A DNA stretch of 64,000 bases from Saposhnikovia divaricata. Its lineage: Eukaryota > Streptophyta > Magnoliopsida > Apiales > Apiaceae. The stretch is taken from positions 146,007,647-146,071,646 of the forward strand of contig CM071597.1 in the NCBI GenBank assembly GCA_036435485.1. The letters run 5' to 3'. Made by a program: the position numbers and the translations under genes. The first letter of the stretch is position 1, and each line of letters starts with the position of its first letter. Under the pieces are notes generated by a model, which saw only the letters and a program-made list of their open reading frames with translations, did not search any database and was not told where the DNA came from. Positions 58,134 to 64,000 of this stretch are shown here, one piece after another.

Positions 58134-59463
58134 TTAAATATAGTTGGTCTGTCTGTTTGGTTTGAATCTTTTTTCGGACTGGTACCCCCCTCGAGGGCGG
58201 TCATCTTGAGTAATTCGGGATAAAGTATTCCCTTGACGAGTCATCCTCATCGCCTGGAGCACATCACTTTCTTTGATGAATCGAGCAGCCATGGAGTACG
58301 CTGCAGCCAAGCTCTTGGGCTCTTTGTTGATTAGTTCATAAACATATCTTTCATTTTGGTCTGGGTCTAGGTTTCTTCGAAAGATACTGAGAGCTTCACG
58401 CTCATCTAAGCGCGAGATTTTATTGATTGCTTCCTGAAAACGCCTCATGAAATCCGAAAGGGATTCGTTATTATATTGTCGAATGGTTTCCAAATGGCAC
58501 ATGTGTGAACTCATGTGTCCGGTTTGCTCTGAATCTTTTCAGAAAAAATTCTCGAAACTGCTTCCATTAGTGAATGCTCCGAGAGGGGATTCGGCTGAAA
58601 CATCTTTGGGCCCCTCCCTTCAGGGTTGATGCAAAGAATCTGCATTTGGTAATGTCATTGTAGTAGTAGATGAGAGCAATCTACTCGAAGTAATTGATGT
58701 GTTCTTCAGGGTCTCCCAGCCAGTCGAATGAATCAAAATTGTAGTGTTTCAGGTTCTTTTGCCTTGGAATAGCTTCCAAGGAACGGCTGAAGGGCGTCAG
58801 AGTGCCTTCAATTTTAAGTCCGGAGTCTTGGCCCACTTTTTTCTGTAACTCGTGAATCATTTGCATGAGATTGTCTTCAGGTTCTTCCTCATCTGAGATA
58901 AGTTCAGGACTGATTTCTCTCAGAACTCTCTTGGATCCGGACCGCCTCAAGACTCGGTCCTCTTCCTCCTGGATTCTTTTCTGAATTTTGAGCTCGAGTT
59001 TTGCTTCCTCCTCTTGCCTGATCTTTTCTTTGAGTTCAGCTAGCTTTTTGAGTTTCTCAGCTTCATGATTTTTACTTTGAGCTTTGTTGGCGGTTTGTTT
59101 TTCTTTGCCTTGGTTGCTGATTCGGTCGAAGACTGATCTTCTAGACCGGTGAGAGTGTTTAGAACATTGTGAATTTTCAGCTTGCTCCGGTTCGGGAGGT
59201 GGTGCTATCCGGTTTGCTCGGTATGCCCGGATAGCGTCCGCCAACTCGTCCCGAGTAAGATTTTTCATGTGCGCCACAGCTAGAGGTATATCTGTATATT
59301 TGTATTGGTTGACTTCAATGTCAATTCGGGCATCCCCAGGACCAATCCCTACCCTTTCCAGAGCTGGAGCTGTTTTCGCCGGCACCAAAGGCAGGTCCGA
59401 AACGGGATTATGGTCTTGGTCTCGGGTATTGTTTCTTTGAGTAAATTTGCTTCCTCTCGGCAT
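58134..59463 (-). pseudogene. Tat gag, frameshifted
   Basis: The start is the ATG at 59463 (MPRGSKFTQRNN), about 400 bp inside the 5' LTR. A charged coiled coil (EAEKLKKLAELKEKIRQEEE) precedes the capsid-type domain: YNFDSFDWLGDPEEHINYFE, stop, KCRFFASTLKGGAQR, stop, then in the next frame HLETIRQYNNESLSDFMRRF and YELINKEPKSLAAAYSMAAR. The domain match is to retrotransposon gag. At least two stops and one frameshift lie between 58681 and 58514. Confidence 0.88.
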
Positions 59464-59850
59464 GATTTCAAGTTTCCAAACAGAGTATTTCACAAAGTAT
59501 CGATTATAACAGAACTAGGCTAAGTTCCGAGTAAAGCAGTTTGTGTATGCATTTAATATTCAAATAAGAACACGGGTAGGCAGGTATAAACAGATAAGCG
59601 GGTGACTATGAGCACAGATCTGCGTATCAGCTATGTCTAGTAGTTAAAAATCGAAACTTTAACAAGATCTGAGATAGAAGGGCTAAATAATGCTGAATAC
59701 GTGTACACACAGCAAAGAAATGTGTAAAGGTGACATCTTTAGTAAAGGTTTTAAGGTTGCTTTAGATCTTACTGGTTTTGATTAGGACTCTTTTTCAAGA
59801 GCTTGTTGGTGAAGTCGAGTCCAGTGGCACCGAGACCAAAGGACAGAGCC

Positions 59851-59870
59851 AGCCCTCCTTCTAGCGCCAA
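59851..59870 (-). other. Tat primer-binding site
   Basis: Minus strand TTGGCGCTAGAAGGAGGGCT directly after the 5' LTR. TGGCGC at its start is the form that pairs with a tRNA 3' CCA end; which tRNA cannot be settled without a tRNA set. Confidence 0.65.
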
Positions 59871-60467
59871 TGATAACTCTAGGACCCGATCTAGTGCCTC
59901 CTCCGCCGTTCCCACGCCTGGTAAGAGGTGAAGCTGGTGGTTGGGTGTCTGCAAAACAACACCGGAGGGGGGTTTGAGCCCCGCGACGCCTCCGGCGTGA
60001 GAATAATTGACGGCTTTGGATAGTAAAAGATAAGGACTAGAGTATCTAATTATGGAGGGTGTGTGTAAAAGAGAATGTAACGCCCATACCTTTTTCTCCT
60101 CATCTATTTATAGGCCAAGGATTAGGGTTTAGGGGTTGGTACCTGCAATCATGAGCGTTGGATCCGAGGTAGGTGGGACACTTGTCCGTCACTGATAATT
60201 CCCACCTGTCCAGGTGATGTTTGTGGTGGCGTGTACCCAGGGCGTGTTAGCATGCGGTTTGATGGGGACATGATTGTGCCAATACTAGGATTCCCTTATC
60301 TGTCGCTGTCATGTAGGACCCTAGTCATGACTCGTGTCTCCCATGCTCCCTTGCTCCTTGGGCCTGGGTTGCGGGTTGAGTTGGCTTGGGCCCAATCCGG
60401 ACTGGGTACGGGCCAGCCCCCGGGCGACCTTGGGTCGAGCCCAGTCGGGATTGGTTATATCCTATCA
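59871..60467 (-). repeat. 5' LTR of the Tat element
   Basis: 597 bp, TGATAACTCT...CCTATCA on the plus strand, paired with 32778-33388. By eye a few per cent divergence plus small indels. Confidence 0.93.
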
Positions 60468-60472
60468 CTTGT

Positions 60473-60880
60473 CATATTTCGTTGGATCAAGATGTCGATG
60501 TTTCACAATTCTCACATGACTTTGTTAAGCTTACTTACCGTTACAATTATTATGTATCTGTTTACATTTCAAGCTCCAGAAATTTGTACTTCAATCCTAA
60601 TTCCTCATAAGTAATAAGAACAAAAGGCTTAAGACCTGATGCCTTTAGGGTTATCCCGTTTATACCAGTGTTCACTTTGTAGGGATTAAGAAGACGATTA
60701 AAGATATATGTTGAGCTTGAGCGGGGGGAATTTGAGTATTTGACACAAAAGATTTCAGAATTATCCATGGAACTTGACTCAGGTCTACATAGAGACAGTG
60801 CAGTTTACGAACATTGCTTATAAGAAGGAAAATTATTAAAAATTATAATTAGACTGATCGTAAAAGAGGAAATACTATAC
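60473..60880. other. Kinase-relic intron right of the Tat insertion
   Basis: No gene identified; the minus ORF 60562-60768 has no kinase or other signature. Continuous with 32591-32777 before the Tat insertion. Confidence 0.5.
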
Positions 60881-61065
60881 CCAAAAGTTCCCATGACACG
60901 AGTTGAGATGTGTTTGTTTTCCTCATCTGATCCAGTTCGAGCTAAACCAAAATCAGAGACTTTTGGCGTAAATCATGTTCCAACAATATGTTGCTAGACT
61001 TGAAGTCTCTGTACTCGTGGACTTGAATCTTCATGCAAATAGGTTAGAACTCGAGCTAATAATAT
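60881..61065 (-). pseudogene. Receptor-like kinase relic, catalytic-loop exon
   Basis: A minus-strand exon with an AG acceptor side at 61066 and a GT donor at 60880. It reads LTYLHEDSSPRV, a small deletion removing the IH of the HRD loop, then RDFKSSNILLEHD, a shifted VSDFGLA-like stretch, and GSDEENKHISTRVMGTFG. This covers kinase subdomains VIb-VIII. The frame is broken at least twice. It belongs with the exon at 32229-32590; the group is ALE2/PERK-like by the EDSSPRVIHRDFKSSN pattern. Confidence 0.8.
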
Positions 61066-61191
61066 CTGTGATTTTACAGATAGTCTGTATAGAAAATAAC
61101 TAAACCAATTGCTTCAACAATGTAAGTTAGATTGTGAATACTTCTGAATAAAATGCAGTATACCATATGGTTAAAATATATAATTTGATGC

Positions 61192-62420
61192 TGTAGGATA
61201 AAAACTAGGACAAACATATATATAAGTATATTATGTGTGTATAATAGAGACTAAAACAACACCCATAATACCAAGAGTTAAAACTTAAGGTAAACTACAG
61301 AAGCATGTGTATATATATTTGGAAAACTACTTCTTCTGATATAAAATGAGGCGATTACATGCATAATATATAGCCAACGAATACAGAAGTGGTGGCTACA
61401 AAATAGGAGCTAAACTAGCAACTTCCTTGACTTATTCAAACAGGTAACACTACTCAACTAAACTCCTAAACACACTCCATATCTACACGACCTGTTCACC
61501 CATGCAAACAGCTACAGATTTATTTAAAAATCAAATACACATAAAACAAATACTTAATTAAATAAACCAAATAATTAATAACCAAGTTTAAGATTATTCC
61601 AACAATCACCCCCATAATCTTAAACTTATGAAGCACCTCTCTTCATCTTGTGATGCGCTTCTCATCACCCTCCCATTTACTTTGTTGATGCACTTCTCAT
61701 CAACTTCCCATATACTTTGTTGATGCACTTCTCATCAACCTCCCATATACTTTGTTGATGCACTTCTCATCAACCTCCCATTTACTTTGTTGATGCACTT
61801 CTCATCAACTACCATCTTTTTTTTATCGATTAATCATCTGCAAATACACCCCCTGCATTCTTTTGAGCACACGGGCCAGGCCTTGCAATAGCCACTACAA
61901 CAACCTCGAGCTCTCCAGGAGAAACCTTGGCTGCTCCTCCTATCTTGTCCGCTCCTCCTCTCTCTTTCAGTCTGCAAAACACTTCCCATCTTCTCTTTCT
62001 CTGCCTCATCTCAGCATAGAGCTTCTTCGGAAATGAATTGTTATACCTCCAAGGAATGATAGGGAAGGCTGTTAAGCCTTGATACTCCCCCCAAGCTCTG
62101 ATACCAAGTGTAGGATAAAAACTAGGACAAACATATATATAAGTATATTATGTGTGTATAATATAGACTAAAACAGCACCCATAATACCAAGAGTTAAAA
62201 CTTAAGGTAAACTACAGAAGCATGTGTATATATATTTGGAAAACTACTTCTTCTGATATAAAATGAGGCGATTACATGCATAATATATAGCCAACGAATA
62301 CAGAAGTGGTGGCTACAAAATAAGAGCTAAACTAGCAACTTCCCTGTCTTATTCAAACATCTAACACTACTCAACTAAACTCCTAAACACACTCCATATC
62401 TGCACGACCTATTCACCCAT
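61192..62420 (-). mobile_element. TRIM-like short LTR retroelement, one LTR truncated
   Basis: A direct repeat starts at 61192 and 62109 (TGTAGGATAAAAACTAGGAC). The left copy (61192-61604) runs to ATTATTCCAACA and is a complete 413-bp LTR; the right copy stops at about 62420. On the minus strand the initiator-Met primer site TGGTATCAGAGC lies at 62106-62095 beside the right LTR and GATTATGGGGGTGAT (polypurine tract) beside the left one. The internal part is only 504 bp without a gag or pol signature, so the element is non-autonomous. Confidence 0.8.
61648..61811. repeat. 35-bp minisatellite in the TRIM-like element (five units)
   Basis: Five copies of a unit containing TTGATGCACTTCTCATCAAC plus CTCCCATATACT or a variant. 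GTTGATG...CATCAAC makes a small hairpin in each unit. Units are directly adjacent, without spacers. Confidence 0.85.
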
Positions 62421-62820
62421 CAATAGTACAAACTGGACCTATTGCGTCGCCTAAATAGGCCTATAGCGTCGATTTTTTGGCGTAGTATATGCAGGGGACG
62501 CTATAGGTTATGCCTATAGCGTCGGTTAAATTAGCGACGCTAAAAGTCAGCTATGGCGTCGGTCATTTAAATGACCGACGATATAGGTATAGCTTATAGC
62601 GTCGCCCCTTTAAAATGCCGACGCTATAAGTAGAGCTTATAGCGTCGCCCCTTAAAATGCCGGCGCTATAGGAATAGCCTATAGCGTCGCCCTTTAAAAT
62701 GCCGACGCTCGCCCTTTCAAATGACCGACGCTATAGATTAATTTTTTTTAAAAAAAAATACCTATAGCGTCGCCCTTTCAAATGACGGACGATATAGATC
62801 AATTTTTTTTTAAAAAAAAT
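62421..62820. repeat. Palindromic array of ATAGCGTCG units
   Basis: Six to seven units of about 45-50 bp of the form TATAGCGTCG CCCTTTAAAATG CCGACGCTATA, each an imperfect palindrome. The array starts where the right LTR of the TRIM-like element is cut. It resembles the subterminal repeats of CACTA-type non-autonomous elements, but no CACTA terminal repeat is seen. Confidence 0.65.
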
Positions 62821-63025
62821 AATTTCAAAATTGGAATTTCACCATTACAAAATATAATCCAAGAACACCAAACAAGTTTAAACACAATTTTTCCATACAT
62901 ATATATTACAAACTTCAACTACAAAAAAAAAATGTCTATAAGAACTAAAAAAAATTGTCTATATATTGCAATTTTTCTATACATATATATAGTTACAACC
63001 TAAAGACAATCAACTTTGGTGTAAA

Positions 63026-63441
63026 CTAAAATGTCTTTCTCAAAGAGAAGTAAAACTCAGGTGCACGTGGTTCAGAAACATAGCAGGAGACTTCGTCAAC
63101 AGGATAGTCCACGGCAAGGATTGACAAAACGGTATTGGCAGTAATGAGCGGGGGTTCCTTTAAAGGATCAACAGTACTTACAAAGAAATCGACAGCAGCA
63201 AGCTCCGAAGGCTCACCCTCTCTTACAAACCTGTTATTGAAATAAAATTATCTCGTAGGCATTAACACTATATACTTGAGCGATGCATATGGTATACCAT
63301 TAACGAGTCTTAAATCAACTCAGTTCTGTTCAATTTTAATATGTAGGCATTTGGGAAAAATAATAGTGAAAAAAAATACCTTGCAGATAATCTATCAAGA
63401 TATGTATCTCTATTGATGGGATACCATTTAGGGAATTGAAG
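63026..63441 (-). pseudogene. CESA: Cellulose synthase catalytic subunit (CesA) fragment, internally deleted
   Basis: Exon 63441-63380 reads QFPKWYPINRDTYLDRLSA and, after a GT/AG intron, exon 63230-63026 reads FVREGEPSELAAVDFFVSTV, DPLKEPPLITANTVLSILAV and DYPVDEVSCYVS, a near-exact CesA stretch around the first catalytic Asp region. Instead of DDGASML it then jumps to EPRAPEFYFSLRKTF and a stop. EPRAPEFYF belongs about 30 residues further on in CesA proteins, so the intervening segment, including the DDG motif, is deleted. The upstream part beyond 63441 is replaced by repeat. Non-functional relic. Confidence 0.85.
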
Positions 63442-63444
63442 TTC

Positions 63445-64000
63445 AAGGTTGAAAAACAACACCTAGAGGGGGGGGGGTGAATAGGTGTTTATGGATAACA
63501 ATGCTTATTTATGACCTGTTTTGAAATCTATCGAAAACAGCTTGCTGTTTGTGACCTGTTTTGAAATCTACCGAAAACAGCTTGCTGTTTGTGATAGTGC
63601 AGTTTATAAGTAGCGTGTTGTTTGTGCAGTGCAGTATGAAATATGTAGAAAATTAAATATAACACAAGATCTTTTAGCCAGGTTCGACCCCTAATCCCCT
63701 ATGGTCTACGTCCTGGTCCCTTACCAAACTTGCTAAGAGAATATATTATTGATCAACTATAAAATTACAAGATCCAACAATATATCTCCCTTACACCCTG
63801 CTGCTTACAAATGGCTTGCTGTTTGTTGTGCTAAACTTAACTCTCTAAGCAATACTTCCCAAATATCCTTCTCTATCCTAGTTCGACCCACCCAAAACCT
63901 TAAGCCAACGTTGTACAGCAACAAATCAATACAAATTGAACAATACAATGATTTTAATAAATACAACTCAACCTATAAACCTTCTGAATATATATAAGCA
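63445..64000. repeat. Unclassified dispersed-repeat-like sequence
   Basis: Starts with CAACACCTAGAGGGGG and GTGAATAGGTGTTTATGG, a phrase I associate with plant dispersed repeats. It includes a 46-bp direct duplication (GACCTGTTTTGAAATCTAYC, GAAAACAGCTTGCTGTTTGT) at about 63510-63592. No reliable coding potential; it runs off the window. Confidence 0.4.

Larger units (their letters stand above)
32778..60467 (-). mobile_element. Tat-lineage Ty3/gypsy element, minus strand, with two nested LTR insertions
   Basis: 27.7 kb between a perfect 5-bp target duplication CTTGT (32773-32777; 60468-60472). The LTRs are 32778-33388 and 59871-60467, with TGATA...TATCA ends. On the minus strand the order is 5' LTR, primer site, gag, protease, RT, RNase H, a second RNase H, integrase, then a long 3' region with two antisense genes and three tandem arrays, a polypurine tract and the 3' LTR. 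The dual RNase H, the absence of a chromodomain and the antisense genes indicate the Tat lineage. Removing the solo LTR (3398 bp) and the GAG-only element (10445 bp) with one target copy each leaves about 13.8 kb. Coding parts carry several frameshifts and stops. Confidence 0.93.

Noticed and set aside
59769..59954. Minus-strand ORF across the 5' LTR edge (copy at 32745-33008).
   Set aside because: Runs through the LTR and primer-binding site; a matching ORF in the other LTR shows that it is only LTR sequence.
61648..61811. CRISPR-like regular repeats of 35 bp.
   Set aside because: Units are directly adjacent without unique spacers, inside a plant TRIM-like retroelement.

Overview
The window is nuclear DNA of a eudicot plant. 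The host genes have plant-style multi-exon structure (an organellar ribosomal protein S18, a 12-oxophytodienoate reductase, relics of laccase, CesA and a receptor-like kinase). The intergenic DNA is AT-rich, and most of the window is plant LTR retrotransposons, hAT, Helitron and MITE-like DNA. The species cannot be named from the sequence alone.

Layout. 1-3.9 kb: 3' end of a Tat-lineage Ty3/gypsy element (integrase C-terminus, an antisense ORF, minisatellites, a probable LTR), entered at its left by what looks like another LTR. 4.9-5.9 kb: an F-box/WD40 pseudogene. 7.8-10.9 kb (-): intact five-exon gene for organellar ribosomal protein bS18. 12.1-14.9 kb (-): intact five-exon OPR-I type reductase. 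15-22.4 kb: gene-free; a Harbinger-like MITE with duplicated arms, a Helitron, an LTR remnant and a 0.9-kb tandem duplication. 22.5-22.8 kb: last two exons of a laccase (relic). 23.0-61.1 kb: a receptor-like kinase relic (-) torn apart by two LTR elements. 61.2-64 kb: a TRIM-like element, a palindromic repeat array, a CesA relic and unclassified repeat.

Nesting. (1) Copia 23035-32228 (-), TSD GATAT, inserted in the kinase 3' end. (2) An intact-looking hAT transposon, 25989-29956 (+), TSD ATTTTCCA, inserted in the Copia integrase region; removing it and one TSD copy restores the Copia frame. (3) A 27.7-kb Tat element, 32778-60467 (-), TSD CTTGT, inserted in a kinase intron. (4) Inside the Tat, a 3.4-kb solo LTR, 35494-38891, TSD CTGGA. 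(5) Also inside the Tat, a 10.4-kb GAG-only retrotransposon, 39903-50347 (+), TSD CAGTC, with near-identical 3.45-kb LTRs. It is the youngest of the LTR insertions by this measure.

The most interesting content is in the 3' region of the large Tat element. On the strand opposite gag-pol it carries a spliced gene (TATA box, 5' UTR intron, two coding introns, coiled-coil C-terminus) now broken by stops, a frameshift and both nested insertions. It also carries a second small antisense gene with its own TATA box and poly(A) signal. Three tandem arrays flank them; their units repeat a palindrome, and in two arrays also a sequence very like the element's own polypurine tract.
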